Numbered from the stretch's first letter, positions 11,847 through 24,434 are shown. The stretch: 64,000 nucleotides of DNA from Paramacrobiotus metropolitanus (GCF_019649055.1 NW_026570343.1:186001-250000); one strand, 5' to 3'. Translations and numbers: made by a program. The notes: generated by a model not told the origin, from the letters alone.

Positions 11847-13745
11847 CTACACACGGTTAGATAACGTTATTTCAATATTCTTTTTGTAGTGCTCCAGATC
11901 GTCCTTTCCCTGCACCGCTGCATGCAGCGTCGTACTTTCGTCGATCCGGTACGTGATAGTGAATTTGCATTCTCCTGCCTTTCGTGCTGGCAAATCCCAG
12001 ATTTCGAAGTAACCGATTTGATACTTGTCAACTCTGAAACCCAGCTTACTTTGAAACACCGTAAATCTTACAGCAGTCTGGTTGTCGTATGCGGTTTCTA
12101 CGTTCTCCGTAATACTGCAAGGGACACTTATCCCACGAGGAATTAATTCCATTATGTTCTGCCCAGGATCGTCGAGCTCCAGTCCGTAGTGGTATGCGGT
12201 GATTTCCACGAAATTGCTTGGCAAATTATTATTGAGGCGGTAAGACAGTAGTGCCGCGCCCTTGGCGATGGCTTCATCCGGATTAGCATCGGTGCAAATA
12301 ACTTCATTGCGCTCAAAAAACCTCTGCAGAGTCCGCTTAACAGCTGGCAACCTGGTGCTGCCGCCCACCAAAACCACCTTGTCGATATCATTCTTTGTCA
12401 AGCCGGCTGACGTGAGAGCGCTTGTCACCGGCTCAAGGAGCTTCTTCAGAATTGCCAGGAACATCCCGTCAAACGCGCTTCGCGGTAGCACCGCGACGTG
12501 CTTTATTTTTCCATCTTGCAAAAATACTGATTTACGAAATTTGTCGATGTTGGAGCTCGATAAGCATATCTTTGCCTTTTCCGCTACGAGTTTGAGGCTT
12601 GAATAATCACTGCTGCCTGGTTCTATACTGAAATTGTATTTCTCATGGATGTCTTGCAGAAAATATTCGACGATTTCCTTGTCAAAATCCTCTCCACCCA
12701 GATACGAATTGCCATCGGTTGTCAGGACTTTGAATTCATCCGTACTGTCCACTTTCATGATGGTGACATCCAGGGTGCCTCCGCCGAAATCGATGACCAT
12801 AATGATACCTTGGCTGTGCATCGTGCTGGCATAAGCAATAGCTGCGGCTGTTGGCTCGTTAAGCAGCGTGACATTCCCGAAGCGTGCCCACTTGGCGGCC
12901 ATCATCGTAGCCGATCGCTGGTTATCGGTGAAATTAGCCGGTACTGTAATCACGGCCGCCGGTAGCTCGCCCAAAAATTCCTCCGACATTTTTCTGAGAT
13001 GCTCCAGCAATGTAGCACTGACTTTCTCAGGGCGCAGTGCTTCTTGGTAGATCTCTTCTCCAGCCGAATCGCACTCTTTCACCTATTACAGCGCACTCCG
13101 TCATTTGCTTACCGCCATGAGCGGACAGTTTAGAAAGATGAGCCTAAGTAATTGCGGAAACAAAGCGTCAAACCCAGATTGTGCTTAAACGCCGTGTTAT
13201 CATTCTGAGTCCCACTCGGTTTTACGTGCCCAGCCCGAAATAAAGACCCCACTACCTATCGGCTATCGTTATAAATCCATAGCTATCCATCCCGAAATAG
13301 ACAACAGGTTTAGTGAAGGCAGCAAAAAAAGCAACACTTAATGCGTTTAAAAACAAAAATTCTGCCACCCAGAAAAAGCTCCGATAAGGCCCAAAAGATT
13401 TTTAATAACAAGACATAAACTTCGTACCCGTATAATAGGTGAACCGTTATCATTATCGATGACAAACGGCACACGTTTGCATTCGTTTTGTACCGCATCA
13501 TCCTCAAACTTCCGTCCGATAATGCGCTTCGCATTGTATACAGTGCTTGTAGCGTTTTCCGGGCTTTGCTCCTTAGCGTTTGACCCCACCTCGTGGCCGA
13601 TTTGCTCATAGCGTACCCAACTGGGAATTGTGTTCCCTCCCATACTGTTTGGCACAGGCTCTGGTTGGCAGCCGTATTTGACGACATACACGCAACAGTG
13701 GGTGGTTCCCAAATCGATGCCTAATCCGCCTCCGCGGCCCGACAT
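11847..13745 (-). CDS. Divergent HSP70 chaperone lacking the lid (two exons)
   Basis: Exon 1 runs 13745-13428 (106 codons), ending CGG before a GTACGA donor. The intron is 13427-13083 and exon 2 runs 13082-11847, for a 517-residue product. The phosphate-1 motif GIDLGTTHCCVYVV is near residue 8, IDFGGGTLDVTI is in exon 2, NEPTAAAIAYA and the adenosine motif VGGSTRLPAVKRTL are present, and then comes a substrate-binding beta domain ending ITLSNRV. Canonical cytosolic HSP70s are about 640 residues with an alpha-helical lid and an EEVD tail; both are absent, so substrate trapping and TPR co-chaperone binding should differ. The splice phase joins the two halves of the ATPase domain exactly where homology demands. 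The frame is otherwise intact and the gene looks functional. No heat-shock element was assessed. Confidence 0.85.
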
Positions 13746-15786
13746 GGAAGATGAGTATGCCTAAGAAGACAACACAAATGTCAAATTGGAGTAATAGTGA
13801 GGAGCAATTAAGCCGAGAGCTTCTGAGTCTACCAATATGTACAGAAAGCACAAGCAGGGCTAAGAGTGCCAATATTGCAACTAATTCTGCCGTAAATTAC
13901 CGCCGGCGGTTCCCTGGTGTCTGACACATACTTACATACAATACATAATAACGGCCAGATACGGTACAATTCAGATGTCGGAATTATCAGCCGAAATGAT
14001 AGCATATGCATCGATAATGAATGTTGTAGCATTGTTCATTTCCAACACTCGGCTAATTGTTACGTGATCAAAGTTGGGAAGTTAGTACCCGGCAGTCGAA
14101 AGCCTTGTAACGCGCGATAACAGCTTCTTGTATGGAAGCTGTTATCGCGCGGAAGGAAGAATGTATAGAAGAATTCCGCAGTGCGTTTGTTTTGCTTGAA
14201 ATACTGGTGACTAGAGAAGAAGAAAGCCTGGTTGCCTTCTTACAATGTGCGCTGCCAGCTGGTTTAAGAATGAAAATAAAAAGGACGATACAGTTCTGGA
14301 TTTCTTTTAGGTATTGTACAGATAGACGTTAACACACAAATGAATTCGGTTTTATGAGTAACGGAGGGCAGTTCAAGTTTTACGTCACCGGCTACTCGTA
14401 GAAATTCAGACATTGCATTTTTCGTTTGAAGATCGAGTAAGATTAGGTAAAGCATTAAAAATATTTCCAGCTGCTGTCTGTCGTCTGCTGCTGTTGTTGT
14501 CCAGGGCGTGGCCAAAATAAAATAAAAATGTAAATTCTACGCTATGCTGGATCCCGAAGCCAATAGGCTATATACCACATCGGGCACAGCATGCGTTGCA
14601 GCTTTACTGAACAATCTCTAAGAACTACGAAGCCAATCTTGCTCGTTCAAAAGTTTTATCTCCGGTGCTCACTTGTGGTAGTACGTTGTTGTTTCACCGT
14701 TCCTGGAGATGGTCAGGTTTACACTTTGGATCTGCCTGGATGAATTCTTTGGATAACTACCAGTTTGTAAACTGGGTTAGCAATTTTTTAACTGTTACAA
14801 AGTGAAACGCGGCTGCGATCTATCTCGCCAGAAACAAAGTTTACTACACAAACCCGTTTCAGTTACTATAAGCGAGCAGCACAGATAAAAATTTTGAACA
14901 AGTAAACCGACCTCGTACAGTTGTCAGATTGTTCAGTAATGCTAGAGCGTTTATTCAGGCATTGCCTACATATAGACCTACAGCACATCGTAGAATTTAA
15001 TTTCAGATTTTGTTTTGGCCACGCCCTGTTGATGGCGCAAGCTGAAAATATCTCTTTATGTCTATCTTAATTTTACTCTATCTTTAAACAAAAGATGAAT
15101 TTTTTTTAAATTAATAGCCGGTGACGAGGCCCTGGTTAGTAGGGTTCTTGTTAAAACGTGCTCCATAAGGCACTTTGGATTTGTTGATTTTGCGCTAAAA
15201 CGTAATATTAAACATTTAAATATTTTTAGCAGATTTGTGTCAGACAGCATACTAACGAAAAATAATGCGGTGAAACAAACCTACAGTCTTAAGCAGCCAA
15301 AGGCGATTAACGGTCACAGTACACATAACCAAGCATAGGTGACCAGTGGTCCAGTACCACTGAGAACTCTATTTAAAGTACGTATGTAGTTTTGGGTCGC
15401 TGTTTTGTGTTTTCATTGTACTATCGTAGCACGTTTTGCAAGTATACTGTGTCCAAGCAACCACTGCGACCGAATTGTCTCTCGCATTGGCCTGGACCGC
15501 AGCGTTATTTGAGCTTAAATTTCCGCAAATTTTGAAGCAATTTAGCAGACGAGCAGCTCGCAGATGTTCACTATCGATAAGCAAAATGATAATGTCAACA
15601 ACAGTATCTGCCATAATTATGAGTGCTTTACTCAGTATTTTACAAAAGGCAAAGCCTGCTAAGACATCATCTAATGAAATAAATGTCATTATTTCCATCG
15701 TAATATCCGGTTTACTATCCAGCGGGTGGTCTGTTAAAAGTAAAATGTCATACGGACCCTACCAAAAATTATGGTACAGAGTAATT
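13746..15786. other. Gene-poor region
   Basis: No gene recognised. It contains a perfect 16-bp hairpin at 14112-14150. Short frames at 15369-15698 (-) and 15436-15792 (+) have no recognisable domain. Confidence 0.4.
14112..14150. repeat. Perfect 16-bp stem-loop
   Basis: GCGCGATAACAGCTTC at 14112-14127 pairs exactly with 14135-14150 across a 7-base loop. Such a long perfect stem is unlikely by chance in this composition. It could be a miniature foldback element or a hairpin RNA; there are no flanking features to decide. Confidence 0.75.
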
Positions 15787-16619
15787 CTATAACCCATCCG
15801 CACCGGGATTATCGCGCCAGAATCGAAAATTCCCGGCTGCAGCTAGTGTCAGCCAACCCAGATACGGAACCATCAGATATGCCGCAGTCTCGCTGATTGG
15901 ATAGAAGCTGCCAATACAGGCCGCCACGTTAATCCATAGCGCCGAAATCGTCGCAAATGCCTACACAAGCCACGACATCATAAAAAACGCAAATTTATTC
16001 GGTCGAAGTTATGTATAAGAGGTTCTTACCAGACCAAGGCGATGATATTTAAAAAACACCGGCGACCACGCCCAGTTAAGTGCCAACTGCGTTGCGTACA
16101 AAACGAGAGGAATCCGAGCTGTTCCAGTCGAACCACCACCCTGTCGCCACACTAACCACGATGCGGCTCCCATGCCGCCGTACAAGACCGTCCACACTGG
16201 CGACAAAACAGCAAAAGTGATACTAATACCACAGAAATCCTGAGTTTGATTCAGCGTATCGCACCCGATAAAAAGAGAATTTGCGTGAAATCCTTATTTA
16301 TAAAATTAATGCGAACTAATTAAGGTGTTATAATTACTGGCGGAAAATCAAAATAGTCAATAGTGGCTTTTCTCTTTTTACCTGGACCGAACACCCAGTT
16401 TGGCGGTGTCCAAGATGGTTTTCGGAGGCGCTGCGTGACAGGAGAACGTTGGTTAACCAATTTCAGCAGATGGCTTTGAAATGTAGCGAGTGCATGAATC
16501 TGCGTAACAGTATCTTTGTTGCATCAAGTTTGCATTACCTCGTACCACGTAGAAGGCCCCTCAAATTCACGGCTGAGCAAGTACCCCCATATCCACCCGC
16601 CCACGTTGGGAATCACCAT
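15787..16619 (-). CDS. TSPO: Translocator protein TSPO (peripheral benzodiazepine receptor)
   Basis: This is an outer-mitochondrial-membrane five-helix protein that binds cholesterol and porphyrins. Four exons can be assembled with canonical sites: 16619-16539 (27 codons, [17 protein letters not shown]), 16430-16382 ([16 protein letters not shown]), 16196-16030 ([29 protein letters not shown]) and 15960-15787 (..[21 protein letters not shown], stop). Donors and acceptors are GTAATG/CGCAG, GTAAAA/GCCAG and GTAAGA/TGTAG. The product is 156 residues, close to the usual 157-170. The signature GGW near the N-terminus, WxPPNWVFxPVWxxLY and [13 protein letters not shown] are all present, and phases agree throughout. 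An out-of-frame ATG lies just upstream. I see no lesion and consider this a functional host gene. Confidence 0.93.
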
Positions 16620-18794
16620 CCTGCAACATCGGCATTCTAACTACAGGTCTTTAGTATGATTGTATTACTGATATTTGCACGCGGCGTTTTAATTTTGTGT
16701 TCTCACGCTGGTATCAGCTCCCGAGCAAATATGGACGTGGTTATTTGAGGAAGGGGATACAAATGCTGCATCTGAGCTTGGCTCAATGTGTCTCCGCCCA
16801 CCGGTACCAGCGGTCGCAAAGTCGACATCTGTGATCCCATTTTCGTGAACAGCGATCACATGCAAATCAAATTTCGTGAATTAACAGCCTGATTTAAATG
16901 AACATAAAATTATAAATAGAGAGTGCCACCTATGCATGCCCCATGTGGTAGGCACACCAAGTAATTCTACGTGAAAATTCGGTACATGCTTCTGTAATCT
17001 TATCGGACAAAGTTCAGGTCTAAGATGTTGTAAAATCAGTGCTAAAAGCATCAACAAAACGGCGCTTTCATAAAAGCGCTAAGTCTAACAGGTAAGCATG
17101 CAACGGCAGCTTCTCGGACAGGAAAATGTATGTTTTTGAGCACTGGCGATAACGCCTCTGTGAACCGGCTTGGGTACTGGTATTTACCAATTAAATGCCG
17201 ATTGTTCGTTGTGGAGACCATAAAGAACTCGGTAAACTACCGCTGCCATTGCCGTTGCTTACAATTTGATTAATGCCAAAGAGATGCCACAGAAACCGCC
17301 GCGCGGCCTTTTTTATTCTTGTTTCGGCTGCTTTAGAACCACCTTTACTGTTCTAATACCTGCGCACTTTCAAAGCCACCTGTTTTGCCGGTAGTATTAG
17401 CCGGAATATTTGGCGAGCTGGAAAAAATGTTGTTGGTGGTAATAAGTAACTTTAAATTGAATTAATGCTAACTGAACGGCTGGCCATCTGCACATTGTCA
17501 TGTTATTACCGTTTCATATGTCTTAGCAAATGCATTCTGATGGCTGACCGGAAGAAAGAATGCCGACAACCTCATTGCCAAAGTAATTTCCTGGATGCTG
17601 ATGCCGCACCATAAGCTCAATTACGGAGTATCGCTCAAAATTTTCAAAATTTTCAAGGCTTAGTTTTCGAAGTTGTTGTTGTTGTTTTTAAAGTGGTTGA
17701 AGGTGAAATGCTTTTCAACGAGGGGAAAATTCAGGGATGACGAAAGAACCCAAAATTTCTTTCTGTACGCAGTACAACTAACTATACTGTACGTACTATA
17801 CTGTATTCTGTACGCAGTACTTACTTAACTATAAAAGCAAGACTTTGTAACATTCATCAGGCATCTGAGGCACGTACGCACTTAAAACCGTCCGCACTTA
17901 AAAGGTTTACCACAGGCCAGCAGATTTTTGTTGGATGAACAGCGCAGCCTGAGAAAAATATCAGTTTCCACTACAAAGTTACTATTACAAAACGCTTATT
18001 AAATGAAGAAATAGTTAAGAGCTATCGAAAAAATTGCTAGCATGCTAGCAACACTGCGCGCTAATGTTAGCACAAAGACTTGAAGAACCATTCTGCTGCT
18101 GACGTACATGCTCAGAAAAAGGTAAAGTAATTCACAAGCAGAAATATAACGTTGGGCAGTAGAAAAACCGCATGTAAAATTCGTGAACCTCTGCAAACAA
18201 CATGCTGGATGTTGGTCTTTGATGTTGCAATCTTTGCCACATTGACTGTCATTATTCTTCGGTGTTGGACTTGTGTATTGTAATTCGTGACCGGTGATCG
18301 ACAAGGTCAGCCCCATAGTGTCCACTCCATAAAACTCGTTGAATCTAGATTAAAAAAGTCATTAGCAAAAATGCAATGTGTGGCTGTTGGTACAATCCCT
18401 GTGATTTGACGTGAATACCGTATATTAAGCGTAATATCTTTTCAGAAGGATTAAAACATCGCGCTGTGGATCGTTATGCATCAGCAGTTCAGCAGAATCT
18501 CAGCATATATATTAGCGAAATGTACGGTGAAATCATTGAAATGGGAGCATTTTACCGTTGCTTCTAAGGCTCCATGGAATATACGGATGGTCGGCGCTTT
18601 CATCTGAATCGTACGGTTCCCCAGTGCAAGAATCATCTTCAGAAACAACAGAGATTAACTAACTTGTACTGTTAGTTAATTTCCGTTCGGAGTTCTTCAA
18701 ATACCTGATCGATTATTGGTGAAACTGTACAACTGCGTGGTACACTGTTAGATTTTTCAACAAAATTGTACATTGTACCCGTATCTTGAAACTG
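16620..18794. other. Mostly unassigned region
   Basis: Apart from a weak cysteine-containing frame at 17999-18325 (-), nothing recognisable. There are short imperfect direct repeats of TACTGTACGTACTATACTG type near 17765-17830. Confidence 0.4.
17999..18325 (-). CDS. Possible cysteine-rich small protein or exon
   Basis: A 108-residue frame contains C-x3-C-x9-CC-x8-C (from CGKDC to FTCGF), followed by a long hydrophobic C-terminal stretch. The double cysteine is reminiscent of the secreted family next door, but no specific motif is shared and no clear splice context was found. It may be chance. Confidence 0.2.
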   Translation of the reverse strand: MDTMGLTLSITGHELQYTSPTPKNNDSQCGKDCNIKDQHPACCLQRFTNFTCGFSTAQRYISACELLYLFLSMYVSSRMVLQVFVLTLARSVASMLAIFSIALNYFFI

Positions 18795-19313
18795 TTACTC
18801 TGCAACAGCTATCTTGCATTTGTCTACAGTATGCTTACGATCATTTAAAGAAGCCAACATGGCGGGAGGGAATTGTGGTGCCGGGAAAATCTCCCTTAAG
18901 CCATTCAAGTACTCTTTGAACTCCAGTAAGTTAAGCCGAGCGGCGTAGGCCCGGTAATGCGCATCGCAGCACATCTCAGCCGGATCGTTCAGACTAGCTT
19001 CTCTAGTGGAAAAACAGTTGTCGCAGTTTGGGTAACCGTCCAATGGACACAACGGCTTCTTTGGATGGGCCAGCAACTGATGATGCGCGCCATCCCCACT
19101 TTCCGTCATGTCCCTTGCTATAAGGTGGACGACTTCTTCACTGCTCAGGACCGATGGCCCTTGTTTCAAAATGCCGGCCAATTCCGAGCGGTCTTTAACA
19201 CTCAAGTCGCTATCACGGTCTGGAATTACCATCCCACGGGCCGTCCACGGCGCCAACATGCAAGCAAATACCGCAATTTGAACAGACATTTTACCGTCGC
19301 ACAGAAACGACAA
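18795..19313 (-). CDS. Secreted cysteine-rich family protein, divergent member
   Basis: The 172-residue product begins with a hydrophobic segment (AVFACMLAPWTARG) that looks like a signal peptide. It carries the family core LCPLDGYPNCDNC..EMCCDAHYRAY, which aligns with LCPxDGxPxCxxC..CCxxHxAW in the copies at 43436, 52949 and 62993. The usual DPCTGEP exon is not seen; the frame ends in KCKIAVAE. The spacing between the core and CC is longer than in the other copies. A TATAAA-type box lies about 85 bp upstream. The shared upstream box of the family is displaced: the Polinton is inserted about 332 bp upstream of the ATG, and the box resumes only on the far side at 36946. Function unknown; not a family I recognise by name. 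Confidence 0.6.
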   Translation of the reverse strand: MSFLCDGKMSVQIAVFACMLAPWTARGMVIPDRDSDLSVKDRSELAGILKQGPSVLSSEEVVHLIARDMTESGDGAHHQLLAHPKKPLCPLDGYPNCDNCFSTREASLNDPAEMCCDAHYRAYAARLNLLEFKEYLNGLREIFPAPQFPPAMLASLNDRKHTVDKCKIAVAE

Positions 19314-19394
19314 AACTATTATTCAAAGTGCGTACACTGTGCGAGTGTAGTTCGTATAGAAATGGATTTTGTACTCCCTTTACCCTCCTTGAAA

Positions 19395-19402
19395 TTCCGT
19401 TT
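19395..19402 (-). promoter_or_regulatory. TATA box of the 18795-19313 gene
   Basis: On the minus strand CTTTATAAAC lies about 85 bp upstream of the ATG at 19313, a normal core-promoter position allowing for a short 5' UTR. Confidence 0.5.
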
Positions 19403-19639
19403 ATAAAGGTCTCCAGTTAGTGTTGAGACAGCACAGTCACACTTGACGACTTCGTGTCAGCGCTAGATTCCCGTGAAATATCTCTATACATTTCGGTCGT
19501 GCCATCTGTCGGCAGTACTTTTGTCACTCCGCTTTTCTTTCTCAAGTGGCATCAAACGAAATTGCGTGCAATTTTACAGTCGAGTCAGCGATCATCACAA
19601 CCAACTAAGCTGGATTTTCTGCGCGATTTATTGCGGAAA

Positions 19640-19645
19640 TTGCAC
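19640..19645. repeat. Target-site duplication, left copy
   Basis: TTGCAC directly precedes the left terminus AGTAGTAC and is repeated exactly at 36930-36935. Six bases is the known target duplication length of Polinton/Maverick integrases. Confidence 0.88.
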
Positions 19646-19670
19646 AGTAGTACGTTTGTTTAACTCACGC

Positions 19671-19790
19671 CAATTCTGCGCATGTGCATTTGCATTTGCA
19701 CGGATGCGCAAGTGTGTATGAGCATCTGCACACATGCGCACAAGTATACGCACCACCTGTGCATATGCATCTGCACGGATATGTGGATAA
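19671..19790. repeat. Subterminal imperfect repeats of the Polinton left end
   Basis: Variants of GCATCTGCACGGATATG and TGCACACATGCGCA recur several times between 19671 and 19790. Iterated subterminal motifs are common where element-encoded integrases or replication proteins bind; that role is inferred. Confidence 0.4.
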
Positions 19791-19849
19791 ATGGAAATAA
19801 TTTTGTAAATTTGATTTGTATACTAACCACAACACAGTATGCCGTGATT

Positions 19850-19935
19850 GAATGTACCATGTACCATGGTACATGGCCGAGGTACATGGTACAGGTACCG
19901 TTACCATGGTAACGCGTACCTGGTGCCAAGTACCG
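19850..19935 (+). promoter_or_regulatory. Palindromic GGTACC promoter cluster upstream of PolB
   Basis: It contains GTACCTGGTGCCAAGTACC at 19916-19934 and, just upstream, several GTACCATGGTAC and GGTACATGG half-sites. The same composite motif occurs at 25457-25495, 34502-34560 and 36121-36172, always shortly upstream of element genes. The PolB ATG is 171 bp downstream. It is proposed as the element's early-type promoter element. Confidence 0.6.
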
Positions 19936-20105
19936 GTCGTGCTCACAACCATGCAGTTACCTTCTGGATTATGAAAACCTTATTAGTTCCAGCCTATCGT
20001 TTTCACTAAACGCTGTGGTAGATTTCGTACACAGCGCTATTTCTAACGCTTTTTAATGTACTGTTTGCCATACGGAGTACGTCCTTTCGATATCTGTTTT
20101 TCAAA

Positions 20106-23100
20106 ATGGACCAGTTATCCCAACACGAACTAGATGATTGTGCACTTTTAGCAAGTTTGGACGATTGGGTGTGTGAAGACACATTGTCTTCAGCTGAATT
20201 ATCGGACTGTAACACCTCACCGGCATTGGCGGACCGGATTGACGACACCAAAAATGTTACCAATCAAACAGGTGGACGGAAGCCGGTGCAGCAAGACCTT
20301 GAAACTCAAAACCAACCGTTCGACATCGATGATCACGTTACTATCGAGAGCAAAGGCGAAAAGTTTTCCAGAAAATACAAGCTCCATTTCAAGTGTTTTA
20401 CCGTAAAAGTAAGTTTTTTTGCAAACTTATTATTCTTATAAATATTATCATTATTGCTTATTATTATATTACCACTATAGCCACTACAGTTTTCAGATGC
20501 TAATAACAAAGACTTCGAAATGCTGTTTGAAAGTTATTTTCAATTTTAAAATTTCATAATTTTTTGGTTTGCTTTTATAACATAATTATTACGCAGCCTT
20601 GATTGTAACCAGGGACCTACAATCTTGAAGACAAAAGAACGACCACAAGGCTTTACGAAATGATTTGATTAATAATGTTGCAACTACAGTAGCCCGATTC
20701 CATTCATCACTTGAGGTACCGTTGTAGGTTTCCCAACTGGATCATGTCCCCTTTGTGGAAATTCCAGTAGTACTTACCTTTATTTTGGAACATATCCTTC
20801 AGTCAGTTTTACGTGATGTCGGGGACAAAGATTTAGTTCGCCTGCGGATTGATTCCCATTCGTTAGAGCGACCAATTTGGACGCCACCTATTCAACGCTC
20901 GCAACTGGATGTCAGACGATGGATGGACGAAGTTGAAAAGGTACTGCAGTCAAACGACAATTTTGTTCTTGACAACACTTTTGAAATATCTGTACAATAC
21001 ACGGAGTTGCCAAATGGGGGGTGTCGGCGGTTGGTTCCGCAACTGTTATATCGGAAATTGAAAAAGATGAAGTCTGTAGTGCAGATAAAGAACACCGATA
21101 ATATCTGTATGGCTAGAGCATTAGTGTTTGGCAAAGCGTATGCTGACAAGGACAAGAAGCTGATTCGCCGACTTCATCGGGGCAAAAAAATGCTAACTAA
21201 TGAAGCCAAAAAGCTCATAAAACGAGCGAAGCTGACAGAGAAATCCTTCGATCTCATGGATATCCCGTTGTTTGAAGCTGTGCTCCCAGAATATCAGATT
21301 ATCGTGGTCAGTTTAGACCAAGGAAGCAGCATTGTTTACAATGGGAAGTTCAAGGAGCGTCATATAGTATTGCTGCTTTATGGTCACCATTACGATTTAC
21401 TGTTGTCGCTACCGGCTTTCTTTAAAAGATCGTATTGGTGTTACCAGTGCGGCAAAGGTTATTCGGATCGTCGCACTCATCGGTGCAGCAATATTTGTCA
21501 CCAATGCTTGCGAACGAATTGCGAGCGGGATACAACAAATCCTCTACACTGCACTGACTGTAATCGTATATTTTATGGGCAAGGATGTTTCGATCGCCAC
21601 AAAACGGTTCCTAGAAAAGTCGAGGGAAATCGTTGTGCAGCACAGTCAAAGTTTGTTTGGAATGCCAGTGTGTGGTGTCAATGCGGAACCGGAAAGGATC
21701 AAACAACCACCAGTGCGGAGAAATATACTGTAAGAATTGCAACATTCATGTATTACCGGAAAACCATCAGTGTTTCATGAAACCGCACACTGTTACCCCG
21801 GAAGAGCGTGAAAAGAATGAAAATGCTAAGTTTCTTTACTTTGATTTCGAGACCTACATCCAAGATGATGGCCAGTTGGTTCCGAATTTAGCCGTCGTGC
21901 AAGATGATACAGGAACTCAGTGGACTTTTCCTTCTACTGACGAACCATTAGAAAAATGCATAACGGACCCACTGTGCGAATTTTTGATTAGCGAACATCA
22001 CAAAGGGCATTACATCATCGCGCACAATTTTAAAGCGTTTGATGGATATTTTATACTACAGTGGCTTTTAAAAAATGGTGTGACCCCTAAAGTTATCATG
22101 AACGGTGGAAAGATTTTGCAACTGCATGTCCCGGGTTACGATATTCACTTTCGTGACAGCATAAATTACAACCCACAAAGCCTTGCCAAATGGCCCGCGA
22201 CATTCGGATTACCGGACATCAGCAAAGGAACTTTCCCTCATAAATTTAATCGTCGCGAAAATTGGGACCGTGTTGCGCCGTATCCCAGCATGGATGAATA
22301 TGGGTTCCGAACAATGGACAAGAAAGCGCAAGCCTCTTTCAAAGAATGGTACGATGCCGATGTCAAAGCCAAAAGCGGTCTTTTTGATTTTCGTAAGGAA
22401 TTTGTCGCCTACTGCGAAAATGACGTCACTGTCTTACGGACCTGTTGCCAACAGTTTCGCAAACTGTTCATGGAAATCAGCAACGGACTTTGTCCTTTCA
22501 CCTCTGCTCTAACAATCGCTGGACTGTGCAACTTGTACTGGCGCTCCTTCATTCTGAAAGCAAATCAGATCGGTCTGGTTCCGCAACAACGGTTTGCCCG
22601 CAATCGCTTGCAATCGGTCAAGGCTATGAAATGGATTTCATGGATGGAAAACGAAGAAAATTGCGTTATTCAATCTGTGGTCTCCGGCACCGAACAGAAA
22701 ATCGGTCCTTATTACGTGGATGGATACCAGGAGGACACTGGTCACATTTACGAGTTTTATGGATGTTGGTACCATGGCTGCCCTACATGTATGGACCCGG
22801 AGACAGTGCATCCGTTTCGAAACCTACCGATGCGTGACATCTACAAAGAGACGATGGACCGTGAACAGTACTTACGCTCATTGGGTCACCCAGTAACCAC
22901 TGTTTGGGAACATGACTTTGACGCAGACCTTCGCATTGATTCCGAAATGCGCAAGTTCATTAACGATATAAAGATTACCGAACCGTTAAACCCTCGGAAC
23001 GCTTTCTATGGTGGCCGGACAAATGCCGTGCGACTGTTGCATACGGTGGCTGCCGATGAAAAGATCAAGTATTTCGATGTCAACAGCGAATACCCGTTCG

Positions 23101-24432
23101 TCAACAAAAACCGCCGGTATCCGTTAGGGCATCCTATTATTTTAACCAAGAGCTTCCAAAACGTTCGGGAATATTTTGGTTTAGTCCACTGCACAGTGCT
23201 ACCACCGGCAGATTTGTGGCTACCTATTTTACCTTACCGTTGCAACGGCAAGCTGACTTTCCCGTTATGTGCAACATGTGTCAAAGAACAGAACAGCAAG
23301 AAATGTGACCACACGGATTCGGAAAGGAACTGACGGGAACGTGGTGCACACCAGAGATACATGCTGCTATGGATCGGGGATATACCGTCACGAAGATGTA
23401 CGAAGTGTGGCATTACGAAACGTTTGATGATCACCTTTTCAAGGAATATATCGACCGCTTTTTAAAAATCAAGACGGAAGCCAGTGGATGGCCATCAGAT
23501 GTTACCGCGGAAAATGAAAAACGAAAATACATTGCTGATTTTGAAGAACGGGAAGGGGTCAAGTTGGATTATGATAAGGTCAAAGAAAATCCCGGACTAC
23601 GTGCTTTAGCCAAACTATGCCTCAACAGTTTTTGGGGCCGACTGGGAATGCAGGATAACAAACTGAATACCATGTACATTCATGACCCCAAAAAATTTTA
23701 TGAAATGTTATTTTCCGGCAAACACCATGTGCATTCGTGGGATCTTTTTGATGACAACGTCATGCAGATCACATACACCAAAGAAGATGGATTTATCGAG
23801 CAGAATCCGAACACCAATGTTGTCCTGGCCGCGTAAGTTTTGTAAAAACTTTATTCAGCATGGTGAATTTAAGACGATTTTTGCATTAGGTTCACCACAT
23901 GTTGGGCACGACTGCATCTATACCAGTTTATGGATATGGCTCAAGAGCGCCTTTTGTATTTCGACACAGGTGTTTAACTGTAACACAATGTTTTCACGGC
24001 AATTATTTTTATTTTATTTGCTCTGAAGATTCCATTTTCTTTGTGTCGAAACCGGGATGGCCTGACCCTCCTACTGGCCGATTTTTGGGCGATTTAACCG
24101 ATGAACTAAAACCTGGACAACACATTACGCAATTCGTCAGCTTGGGCGCCAAGACCTATGCCTACACGACAAACGATGGACATTCGGTAGTCAAAATCAA
24201 AGGATTCACCATCAATAATCGGGTTAAAGAGAAAGTTAACATGGAGTCCATGATGAATATTCTGCACAAGTCTTGTTGTATTGATGTGCACTATGATGAT
24301 GTTATTAAACGCATCAAGTCTCAGCTTATTCTATGCAATAGTGATGTAACTAAGCGTCTGCAAGTGACGTATGATAAGCGGCGCATTACGCAAGACTGGA
24401 ATACTGTTCCATACGGATATACCGTTGAATAG
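20106..24432 (+). CDS. Protein-primed family B DNA polymerase (Polinton PolB), with introns and two frame breaks
   Basis: This replicative polymerase copies the linear element by protein priming. Exon 1 is 20106-20408 and exon 2 starts at 20728. Short introns lie at 23833-23889 and 23970-24028, the last splitting the catalytic YFDTDS motif between its D-T and D-S codons; exon 4 is 24029-24432. Paired-cysteine zinc motifs lie near 21440-21780, the exonuclease signature YFDFET at about 21838, a second exonuclease region IIAHNFKAFDGYF near 22020, KLCLNSFWGRLG near 23610 and a C-terminal DKRRITQDWNTVPYGY. Frame breaks occur near 21635 and 23320 with no intron to explain them, so either the gene is dead or the assembly has indels. 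The start was chosen because exon 1 splices in phase 0 into the polymerase frame and follows the palindromic promoter. Confidence 0.85.
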
Positions 24433-24434
24433 AT

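Noticed and set aside
15369-15792. Overlapping hydrophobic frames on both strands beside TSPO
   Set aside because: No signal, splice sites or family features; one overlaps the TSPO 3' end.
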